Assembly (NCBI GenBank): GCA_051819745.1
Contig: JBNJGO010000010.1
Span: forward strand, 1 to 26,971
Direction of reading: 5' to 3'
Source of the DNA: SKGA01 sp051819745
GTDB lineage: Archaea > Nanobdellota > Nanobdellia > Woesearchaeales > SKGA01
Length of the DNA stretch: 26,971 nt
Position numbers and translations under genes: made by a program. Of this stretch, positions 8,096 to 14,706 are shown one piece after another; the first letter of the stretch is position 1, and every line of letters starts with the position of its first letter. Below the pieces are notes generated by a model that saw nothing but the letters and a program-made list of their open reading frames with translations, ran no database searches and was not told where the DNA came from.

Positions 8096-9994
8096 ATGGT
8101 TCGACAATATCATCTTCTTCGATCTACAACAACACAAGGAACTCCTGAAGGATTATTAACAGATGGTTATGGAGGGTTCTTTCTTCTTGACACACCCACC
8201 AATTACCGAGGATGGCATATTTTTGATTCTACAACCCAGCAGATGAGAAAAATCATTGACTCAATACAGCCTCTTCATGAAGGTTCAGTCACATCAATAA
8301 CATATACTCCTTACTCTCTCACTCGTCATTTCAAATCAGGAGCTACAGATACCTTTATTCTTTATGGTCATAGCATGTTATATGAAACGTACAATATCTC
8401 CAGAGAAGTCCTTTTGACATTGGATCACCGACTAATCTACGAATCATCCCGATTAGGTCGTCACTTCACCCTTTCTCAAGAACCATCTAATACGCGTATT
8501 TCGTTTAAACAATTACAACAAGATTCCTCAACACAATATACCAGCGAACTTTATATCAAAGGATTAACTTCCATTTCCAAAAAAGAATGCTGGAGAGAAC
8601 AGCACTATCCACTTGACAAAAATCGAAATGCACAATCTTCATACTGGGTGTATGATGCAATAACATTCATTCCACAACGAAGAGTTGTTTTTAGCATTGC
8701 ACAACAACGACATCGTGCAAAAGTTATTAATGATGTCGCTTATCATCATTTTGATTCTATACGATCACAACTTCATTGTTTCAAACAACAACAGTTGCAA
8801 CACAACGATTCGTTATCAACACAACAACAAACAGCTTTTGACTCTGCAACACTCTCATTACTATCCTTATTCCAACACGTATATCCCTCTCAACATACTT
8901 CCTCAAAATCCTTATTGGCTGGCCTCCCCTGGTTTTTTCAAGTGTGGTCTCGAGATGAACTAATAAGTATGGGCGGGCTTATAGCTCTTGCAAAGAATAA
9001 TTCTTACCTTTGGAAAGATATTATTTCCAGATTAGATAGTTACACTCAAACAATCCTGGATTCAGGGATTATTCCTAACATGTTCTTTCACTCAGGAAAT
9101 GCAACTGCAGATGCACCAGGGTGGTTTGCAAAAAGAGTCGCCGATAGTATATCAGCATTACAATCTTCTCAAGAATTGTTCATACACTGCACGTCTGATC
9201 AATTATTCAAGTGGCATAACGCGTTAGAATTACTTCTAGAAAACGAAAAGAATAAACGATTACAACAAGATTTTATTCAAGAAACGTCCCTTTTCAAAAC
9301 AGGTCTATTTTATTCAAAAAGTGGCGAGACTTGGATGGATACTCCTCAAGACGGTGGTCGAGAAGGTTATCGAATAGAAATACAGGCTCTTTTTGATACA
9401 CTATATTCTACTTTGATTACGCTAAAATCATTATTATCTCTGGATACTGCTTTGCTCAAAAAAGAAAGACTTGCTTTTCAATCAATGGTTTCAAACTATT
9501 TTATAGATACTAACTCAAAAGTAATTATTGACGGGCTTGACTCGAATGGGAATGCTGATTTTCGAATCAGACCAAATATTTTTATCGCATACTACTGTTC
9601 TCAGGAGTTATTTTCAACAAAACAATGGAAACGATCATTTGATAGTATTCTTCATCAATTATTCTTAACATGGGGTGGGGTTGCATCTCTTGACCCTTCA
9701 GACCCTGCTTTTGAAAATACTTATACTGGAGAACAAGATACTAGTTATCACCATGGGGACTCCTGGTATTTTCTTAACAATATTACTGCACTTGTGCTTT
9801 CGACTTTTAAAAAATCCTTTTCTACATATATTGAAAAAATTTTATCTGCATCAACACACGAATTATTAGAACTGGGTGTTGGAGGTCATGCTAGCGAAGT
9901 TTCGAGCGCAAACTCTTGTCAAGGCCAAGGGAGTTTAGCTCAAGCGTGGAGTGCTTCGTCATATATAGAATTAATTACCTCACTTTACAATTGA
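8096..9994 (+). CDS. Glycogen debranching enzyme (amylo-alpha-1,6-glucosidase, GH133)
   Basis: This enzyme hydrolyses alpha-1,6 branch stubs of glycogen. Residue numbers are from ATG 8096. An N-terminal beta-sandwich domain begins with TDGYGGFFLLDTPTNYRGWH. The catalytic (alpha/alpha)6 barrel shows GLPWFFQVWSRDELISMGG with D287, then ETWMDTPQDGG with D415, REGYRIEIQAL, YHHGDSWYF and AQAWSAS, all hallmark GH133 segments. At 632-633 residues the length is typical of archaeal and Bacteroidetes members. The ribosome site AAAGGTGA overlaps the stop codon of the glycogen synthase gene, so translation is coupled. The start could be ATG 8093 or 8096; 8096 gives spacing like other genes here. No phosphorylase or branching enzyme gene is visible in the window. 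Confidence 0.93.
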   Translation: MVRQYHLLRSTTTQGTPEGLLTDGYGGFFLLDTPTNYRGWHIFDSTTQQMRKIIDSIQPLHEGSVTSITYTPYSLTRHFKSGATDTFILYGHSMLYETYNISREVLLTLDHRLIYESSRLGRHFTLSQEPSNTRISFKQLQQDSSTQYTSELYIKGLTSISKKECWREQHYPLDKNRNAQSSYWVYDAITFIPQRRVVFSIAQQRHRAKVINDVAYHHFDSIRSQLHCFKQQQLQHNDSLSTQQQTAFDSATLSLLSLFQHVYPSQHTSSKSLLAGLPWFFQVWSRDELISMGGLIALAKNNSYLWKDIISRLDSYTQTILDSGIIPNMFFHSGNATADAPGWFAKRVADSISALQSSQELFIHCTSDQLFKWHNALELLLENEKNKRLQQDFIQETSLFKTGLFYSKSGETWMDTPQDGGREGYRIEIQALFDTLYSTLITLKSLLSLDTALLKKERLAFQSMVSNYFIDTNSKVIIDGLDSNGNADFRIRPNIFIAYYCSQELFSTKQWKRSFDSILHQLFLTWGGVASLDPSDPAFENTYTGEQDTSYHHGDSWYFLNNITALVLSTFKKSFSTYIEKILSASTHELLELGVGGHASEVSSANSCQGQGSLAQAWSASSYIELITSLYN

Positions 9995-10057
9995 TTCTTT
10001 AAGATATACTTATCGAATCTACTATTTTTCTCTAAGAAATAATTAATATATTACACT

Positions 10058-10072
10058 AAAAAAATAAAAAAA
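10058..10072 (-). terminator. T-rich terminator of the aIF5A-L40e operon
   Basis: On the minus strand two T7 tracts separated by one A lie 11-25 nt past the L40e stop codon. Oligo-T without a hairpin is the usual archaeal intrinsic terminator. It also separates this operon from the convergent debranching-enzyme gene. Confidence 0.5.
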
Positions 10073-10082
10073 GAATAATTGC

Positions 10083-10241
10083 TTATTTTTTTGCCGTACG
10101 AAGGGCTTTGCTATTGCATTTCTTGCACTTAACTTTTCCTTGCAACACTTTCATGTTCGGCGCTCTGACCTTTGACTTACATTGTTTGCAAATGAAAACG
10201 TTCTTGTACAATCGAGCGTCAGCTTCAGGGAATTTTGCCAT
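10083..10241 (-). CDS. rpl40e: Ribosomal protein L40e (eL40)
   Basis: A 52-residue zinc-binding protein of the large ribosomal subunit, found in archaea and eukaryotes but not bacteria. The N-terminal MAKFPEADARLYKNVFICKQ, the RAPNMKVLQGKVKCKKC core and the four zinc cysteines C18-x2-C21 and C39-x2-C42 match archaeal L40e closely, and the length is normal. The start ATG at 10241-10239 has AGGAGA about 8 nt upstream. It is the second gene of a two-gene unit, 27 bp after aIF5A. This gene is one of the firmest archaeal markers in the window. Confidence 0.95.
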   Translation of the reverse strand: MAKFPEADARLYKNVFICKQCKSKVRAPNMKVLQGKVKCKKCNSKALRTAKK

Positions 10242-10268
10242 ACTATCAGTCTCCTATACATTGCTTTT

Positions 10269-10667
10269 TTATTCGTTCTTGACTTGTTTGATTACTTTAT
10301 CCTCAAGAATCTCCCAATACACTACTGTTGATCCTTCAGATATTTCGCTTTGAAGATCTTCAGGAATGGGGAGATCAAATGTTTCGTAACTTTCAACGTC
10401 CATAACATTAGCCATATCTCCAGATACAGATAATACTTGAGCATTTTTCTTACCTATAATTGGTGCTTCGACTTGATGGTCACCAGTTACCATGTTTCGT
10501 TTTTTTCCATCAATCATACCTACAGCCATGATATTAGCTTTAGCGTGACCGTGTTTTCCAGGTCGTGAAATGTTGATATCAGAAACAACAGATGCAGTTT
10601 CATCAACAATAATATAACTTCCTTTTTTGAGTGAACTTACATTAACAAATTTTTTATCTCCTGCCAT
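10269..10667 (-). CDS. eif5a: Translation initiation factor aIF5A
   Basis: A 132-residue homologue of eukaryotic IF5A and bacterial EF-P, which rescues ribosomes stalled on difficult peptide motifs. The N-terminal SH3-like domain carries the loop PGKHGHAKANI, where K38 is the expected hypusine (or deoxyhypusine) site. The C-terminal half is the OB domain (DVESYETFDLPIPEDL and following). The family length is 130-140. The ATG at 10667 has a GAGGAAG site upstream. It is transcribed with L40e. The hypusine-forming enzyme is not in this window. Confidence 0.97.
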   Translation of the reverse strand: MAGDKKFVNVSSLKKGSYIIVDETASVVSDINISRPGKHGHAKANIMAVGMIDGKKRNMVTGDHQVEAPIIGKKNAQVLSVSGDMANVMDVESYETFDLPIPEDLQSEISEGSTVVYWEILEDKVIKQVKNE

Positions 10668-10726
10668 TGTGTATCTTCCTCGAATAATATTGTGTATTTG
10701 GTATTGTGTTATTAGTCTATTTTTAG

Positions 10727-10735
10727 TATAAATAG
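10727..10735 (-). promoter_or_regulatory. TATA-like box for aIF5A-L40e
   Basis: On the minus strand CTATTTATA lies about 60 nt before the aIF5A start, which would put transcription initiation near 10705 and give a leader of about 37 nt. The rest of 10741-10970, between this and the divergent AbrB gene, is T- and G-rich low-complexity sequence. I see no gene in it. Confidence 0.4.
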
Positions 10736-10970
10736 AACCGTATTCTTATGGACTGTGGTTTTTTTTATAAAGGTTTCTGTGTTGTGTTGTTGTTTTGTTT
10801 GTTGAATTGTTGTTGTCGACGATTTTTTTAGTTTTTTTTATCGTATTGTTTTACTTTTTTATTTTTTTGTTGTTTGAACAGTGGGTGTTATTTCTGTTTA
10901 ATTTTACAGAGTTAATATTATGTAAAATATTCTTAATTTAACGTTATAAAAATGTTATTTTTAACAAAAA

Positions 10971-10978
10971 TTTATATA
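10971..10978 (+). promoter_or_regulatory. Consensus archaeal TATA box of the AbrB-like gene
   Basis: TTTATATA is preceded by an A-rich BRE-like stretch (AACAAAAA). The centre of the box lies about 26-28 bp before the ATG at 11002. The transcript would therefore start at or within a base or two of the start codon, meaning a leaderless mRNA. No ribosome site precedes the ATG, which agrees. Confidence 0.65.
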
Positions 10979-11001
10979 TAAGAACGTTTTAATATTGTAT
11001 A

Positions 11002-11178
11002 ATGGGTGTTTTAACAATCAATAAAAATGGTCAGGCGACTGTAACTATACCTAAAGAACTCGTCGATCTTCTAGACTGGGAAGGTAGAGATAGAATATTG
11101 GTGTCTAAAGTTCCTGGAAAAAAACATCTAATGATAGAAAATATAACTCGTCAAGAGCGGTTATATGACTCAAAATAA
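11002..11178 (+). CDS. AbrB/SpoVT-type swapped-hairpin DNA-binding protein
   Basis: A 58-residue protein whose first 45 residues fit the AbrB/MazE swapped-hairpin fold: MGVLTINKNGQATVTIPKEL, then LLDWEGRDRILVSKVPGKKH. The KNGQATVTIPKEL segment is the typical DNA-binding hairpin (usually s-x-G-r-v-tIPkel). Proteins this short act as dimers, either as autonomous transcription regulators or as antitoxins. No toxin-like gene of PIN or MazF type is adjacent; the next gene encodes a Cys/His protein. The region between them holds a 7-bp hairpin at 11214-11233 and an inverted repeat ATTGT-CGA-ACAAT at 11252-11264, either of which could be its binding site. Confidence 0.8.
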   Translation: MGVLTINKNGQATVTIPKELVDLLDWEGRDRILVSKVPGKKHLMIENITRQERLYDSK

Positions 11179-11283
11179 TTATATTGTATTTGGTGCTATT
11201 TTAAAGTGTTATTGGAATGTTTTTACACATTCCCAAAAAGGGGTGGGGATAATTGTCGAACAATAACTATAAGGTGAATATAT

Positions 11284-11553
11284 ATGAATCGTCTCGCAAC
11301 ATTAGTTTCCCATCTCGATGAAAAAGATCTTGTCGCTCTCAAAAAAGACGTTGAAGCTGGAAATCTCCAAAATATTCTCAAAAAAAGACTTCGAGAAGTC
11401 CGCTCGCAAAAAGTATCAAGCTGTCCTGTTTGTGGTGCTCGAGTTAAAGAAGGCAAAGGATTATTGTTGCATTTCGGTTCCCCAAACCTTAGAAAAAAGG
11501 CAGTATTTGATGGTGCTGATTGTTTGCATTATTTTCTTGACAGAATCAAATAA
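11284..11553 (+). CDS. Unknown small protein with a Cys/His metal-site pattern
   Basis: An 89-residue basic cytoplasmic protein that I do not recognise. The first 42 residues are predicted helical and charged. The second half contains CPVCG (C47, C50), LLHFG (H63) and the terminal FDGADCLHYFLDRIK (C80, H82). C47-x2-C50 with C80-x-H82, or with H63, could bind one zinc, so a treble-clef or zinc-ribbon-like fold is plausible. The start ATG follows AAGGTGA with good spacing and a TATATAT tract. It lies between the AbrB-like gene and an unknown helical protein; no functional link is evident. Confidence 0.75.
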   Translation: MNRLATLVSHLDEKDLVALKKDVEAGNLQNILKKRLREVRSQKVSSCPVCGARVKEGKGLLLHFGSPNLRKKAVFDGADCLHYFLDRIK

Positions 11554-11646
11554 TGTTACTTGTATCTGAAAAAAGTCATGTATAAAATTGTCACTAAAAA
11601 ACAACAACTTTTTTAAATAACTTCTTATTTTTCTTTTATAATTAAA

Positions 11647-12243
11647 ATGAAAAACACTATTCTTACAAATCGACAACAAACGATAAGTGATTATTTTGTT
11701 CAGTTAAGTCCTCACTTAAAACAATTATATAGCTTGGACTCTTCAACTGAAGAGCAAGATGAATTTCTTAATGATCTTCACTCAGATATATTTGATGCTA
11801 TACAATCATTTAACAATCAAGAATATCATGATACTCGAGAAACAGTGAGATTTATTCTTAATAAGTCTCCAAAAGACATATTTTCTGCTGTTCCACAATC
11901 ACTTCAAAATGTTTACTCTTCTTTACAAGGTATTGATGAAAATCTAAAGAACCTTGCCTCTATAGATTATGAATATCAGCAATTAGAAGATGTTGTTACT
12001 AATAACTATGCTTATTTGACTTTTGATTATAATGCTCCTGAAGAGAATCCTCTTTTAACTTTTCAGGATTCTTTTAGATCTGGTGATTATGATGAAGCAA
12101 AAGAATCTCTCAAATCTTTCAAAAAAGAAATGGCCAAAAGCGAATTATTTCTTCCTCAAGCAAATTCATACATCGAAAATATAAACCACCACATTAGAAG
12201 TGAAATACCTTACGAGACTTTAAAAAAAACTAACTCGTCATAA
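11647..12243 (+). CDS. Unknown acidic helical protein
   Basis: A 198-residue soluble protein with no signal peptide, membrane segment or recognised motif. It is acidic and rich in Gln, Asn, Ser and Tyr, and it looks helical throughout. The stretch SFRSGDYDEAKESLKSFKKE is TPR-like but too isolated to assign a repeat fold. A TATA-like TTTTTTAAATA at 11609-11619 predicts transcription starting within several nt of the ATG, so the mRNA is nearly leaderless. Its last 14 bp overlap the 3' end of the convergent helicase gene. Confidence 0.7.
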   Translation: MKNTILTNRQQTISDYFVQLSPHLKQLYSLDSSTEEQDEFLNDLHSDIFDAIQSFNNQEYHDTRETVRFILNKSPKDIFSAVPQSLQNVYSSLQGIDENLKNLASIDYEYQQLEDVVTNNYAYLTFDYNAPEENPLLTFQDSFRSGDYDEAKESLKSFKKEMAKSELFLPQANSYIENINHHIRSEIPYETLKKTNSS

Positions 12244-14446
12244 GAACGTGCAAGATATCTTGACCGAATTCATCGATTTTAGCGTTTGATAATCCTCTGA
12301 TGCTGTGGAGATCACTTATCATTGAAGGCTGGCGATTGAGAAGTTCCTCTAACACTGCGTTTGTAAAAATAGCATAAGCTGGAATGCCTCGACGTTTTGC
12401 CTCGAGAAAACGCCATTTTTTCAAATTCTTTTGTTGTTGAATTAATCTGTTAGCGCTTGATTTTTTATTGCTATTATTAACAATACCTTTATCATTTGTG
12501 GTTGGAACAAAAGGAGACAAACTTTTTGGGGTTGTGATAATAAGTTCTTTTTTTGCTCTTGTGCAAGCAACATAAAATAATCTTCGTTCTTCTTCAAAGG
12601 AATCATACTCTTTTTGCGAACAAAACAGTTCTACAAAACGATGATTTTTTGCCTTACAAGGAAAATTATTCGGAGTGCTACCAACAACAAACACTATACT
12701 AGCTTCAAGTCCTTTTATCGCATGAATTGTTGATAATGTTATTTGATTCTCATCGGGTTCTTGATTGCGCTTAGCATTTTCTTCAGTTCTTAACAAATAA
12801 GAAATTCCTTCTTCCTTACATTTATTTTCAAATGCTTCGAGACCTTTATTTGTCCTAGAAAGAACAAAAATATCTCTTCGAGCAGTGCGTGATGATTTAA
12901 TACTATTAATAACACTATCTGCTTCTTCACTCTCACTTGAAAACTTTTTTACCTGAACAATTCCTTCTTTATCATGATGTGTTTCTAACGGAGAATATGC
13001 TGATTGTTTTCCTTGAGCGATAATAGCATTTGCAAAAGAAAGGATTTTTTTAAAAGAGCGAAAGTTCCTTGTTAACTCAACAACACCACCCTCATTACTT
13101 TCAAGGCACTCCTTGACAAACGATAACATAACACTCGGATCAGAACCCCTCCACGCAAAAATACTCTGCCGTGGATCCCCAACAACAAATAATTTTCCAG
13201 GATTAATTGTTTCAATCAATTTTTTTTGTTGATCATTAACATCCTGATACTCATCTACAAGAATCCACGAATACTCTGGCTTCAAATCAGGGTGTTTTTT
13301 TATCAAAGAAAGATAATCAGATATTTGTTCGCCATAAGTTCGATACCGTCGTTGTTCTAATTGCTTACTAACTTCTTCAACCAATCGAATAAGAGTCAAA
13401 CTTGTCATCTTATCTGTCAAAGAACTATCTTTTATGTGTTCTTTAAAGATTTCAGTATTTTTACCTTCGGAATAAAATTCATCCAGAATTGATCTGAAAT
13501 CATACAAAAAAGAAAATAATAGGCTTCGATCTTCTTTTCCCCGACGCTCTCGAGATGTAAAATAATGTCTTAGAAATGTTTTAACATCAAAACCAAGATT
13601 GGAAATAGTTCTTGTTACAATATTGACAAACTCTCTTTGTGGAACAACAGTTTTTGAAAAACCATATAACTGTTTACCGTGCTTTAAAAGTTCTTGCTCG
13701 GCAAACGAATTGAATGTTTCTACACGAACATCATTTGCTTGTGAACCTAAAATAGTCTCTAATCTCAATTGAAGTTCTCTCTTAGCTTTCCTTGTAAATG
13801 TTATTGCAAGAATAGAAGAAGGATCAACGCTTGCAAAACGAATAAGATACGCGATTTTATATGTTAACACGCTTGTTTTTCCAGAACCGGCACCAGCAAT
13901 ACATGCTTGCTTATCCTGTTTTTGGATGATGGCTTTCTTTTGCTCCTCACTAAAATTCTCGAAGAAAAAATCTAGTCCTTGACAAACAATTTTTTCATCA
14001 TTGGAAAGTTTTGCAGGTTCAATTCGAGGTATTTCTAGAATTGATTTACCACGTGGAGTATTTTCTTTAATTGAAACAATTGCTGATTCAACTGTCATCT
14101 CTTCAGCCGGTAATTGAATTTCCTGCTCTCCTTTAGAAGTTAATTCCACAACAGCATATCTGTTTTTTATTTTGTTAATTTGAACAAATTCCTTTTTCAA
14201 TAAATATTCAATAAAGGAAAGTAATTGTTTTGAATCATATCCTCCAAGAGATCCAAAATAAACCTTATCATCCAATCCGAGTTTTTTGATTCGCGAAGAA
14301 AGCTCGCCACGAAGTAACTGAACTAAAAGTTTCTTACCAACAGGAAAATCAAGCTCATCTATCAAACGAAAAACAGTAACGTGATCTTGCTTTTTTTTCA
14401 CTGCCTTGAGAGAACCATCTTTATTAAATTTCAAACTTTCCACCAC
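12230..14446 (-). CDS. UvrD/Rep-type SF1 helicase with RQC and HRDC domains
   Basis: A 738-residue 3'-5' DNA helicase. Residues 22-110 read as a RecQ-C-terminal (RQC) winged helix: VFRLIDELDFPVGKKLLVQL, then LRG, KLGLDD, FGSL, and LTSKGEQEI at its end. The SF1A core follows, with Walker A GAGSGKTS (185-192), Walker B VDEYQDVN (397-404), GDPRQSIFAWRG (423-434), LTRNFRS (458-464), TIHAIKGLE (573-581) and motif VI EERRLFYVACTRAK (619-632). Residues about 672-735 form an HRDC domain containing the helix-hairpin RGLSNAKIDEFG. RQC and HRDC normally accompany the unrelated SF2 helicase RecQ. Likely roles are DNA repair or restart of stalled forks. The start is GTG (14446 or 14443); no in-frame ATG fits. 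A TATA-like ACATATAAATAAAA precedes it on the minus strand. Confidence 0.92.
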   Translation of the reverse strand: MVESLKFNKDGSLKAVKKKQDHVTVFRLIDELDFPVGKKLLVQLLRGELSSRIKKLGLDDKVYFGSLGGYDSKQLLSFIEYLLKKEFVQINKIKNRYAVVELTSKGEQEIQLPAEEMTVESAIVSIKENTPRGKSILEIPRIEPAKLSNDEKIVCQGLDFFFENFSEEQKKAIIQKQDKQACIAGAGSGKTSVLTYKIAYLIRFASVDPSSILAITFTRKAKRELQLRLETILGSQANDVRVETFNSFAEQELLKHGKQLYGFSKTVVPQREFVNIVTRTISNLGFDVKTFLRHYFTSRERRGKEDRSLLFSFLYDFRSILDEFYSEGKNTEIFKEHIKDSSLTDKMTSLTLIRLVEEVSKQLEQRRYRTYGEQISDYLSLIKKHPDLKPEYSWILVDEYQDVNDQQKKLIETINPGKLFVVGDPRQSIFAWRGSDPSVMLSFVKECLESNEGGVVELTRNFRSFKKILSFANAIIAQGKQSAYSPLETHHDKEGIVQVKKFSSESEEADSVINSIKSSRTARRDIFVLSRTNKGLEAFENKCKEEGISYLLRTEENAKRNQEPDENQITLSTIHAIKGLEASIVFVVGSTPNNFPCKAKNHRFVELFCSQKEYDSFEEERRLFYVACTRAKKELIITTPKSLSPFVPTTNDKGIVNNSNKKSSANRLIQQQKNLKKWRFLEAKRRGIPAYAIFTNAVLEELLNRQPSMISDLHSIRGLSNAKIDEFGQDILHVLMTS

Positions 14447-14706
14447 ACACCAGAACGCATTCTTATGCCCTCAAACAATCCCGTTTTATTTATATGTTTA
14501 TCCGTTCAATAGTCGTAGTGTTAATAGTTTAGTATTCATATTTTTTTTTATTCTCGCCTATTATTCTCTATATACTTCTCTCACTATATTACATTTCCAT
14601 AATAATTTTCTTTTCTGGATAAGGTCACAAAATAACAACACATATAAGTGTCGTACTCTTATTACCAGTTGTTAGAATCACTGTTTGAAAAGGAGATATG
14701 ATTACA
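14447..14706. promoter_or_regulatory. Divergent promoter region, helicase / transglutaminase-like gene
   Basis: This 260-bp AT-rich spacer holds a minus-strand TATA-like box near 14486-14500 for the helicase and a plus-strand CATATAAG at 14641-14648 for the transglutaminase-like gene. The latter predicts a start near 14670. AAGGAGA at 14690-14696 is the ribosome site. It lies only about 2 nt from ATG 14698 and 11 nt from ATG 14707, so the second is preferred. I see no gene inside the spacer. Confidence 0.4.

Noticed and set aside
10748..10831. 27-codon Cys-rich frame (starting MDCGFFYKGFC) in the aIF5A/AbrB spacer
   Set aside because: It arises from the TGT/TTG-rich low-complexity sequence, lacks a ribosome site and ends in Phe runs.
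11214..11233. Hairpin GGAATGT-TTTTAC-ACATTCC as a bacterial-type terminator
   Set aside because: It is followed by a G-rich stretch rather than a T tract. It may be a protein-binding site, so it is mentioned only with the AbrB-like gene.
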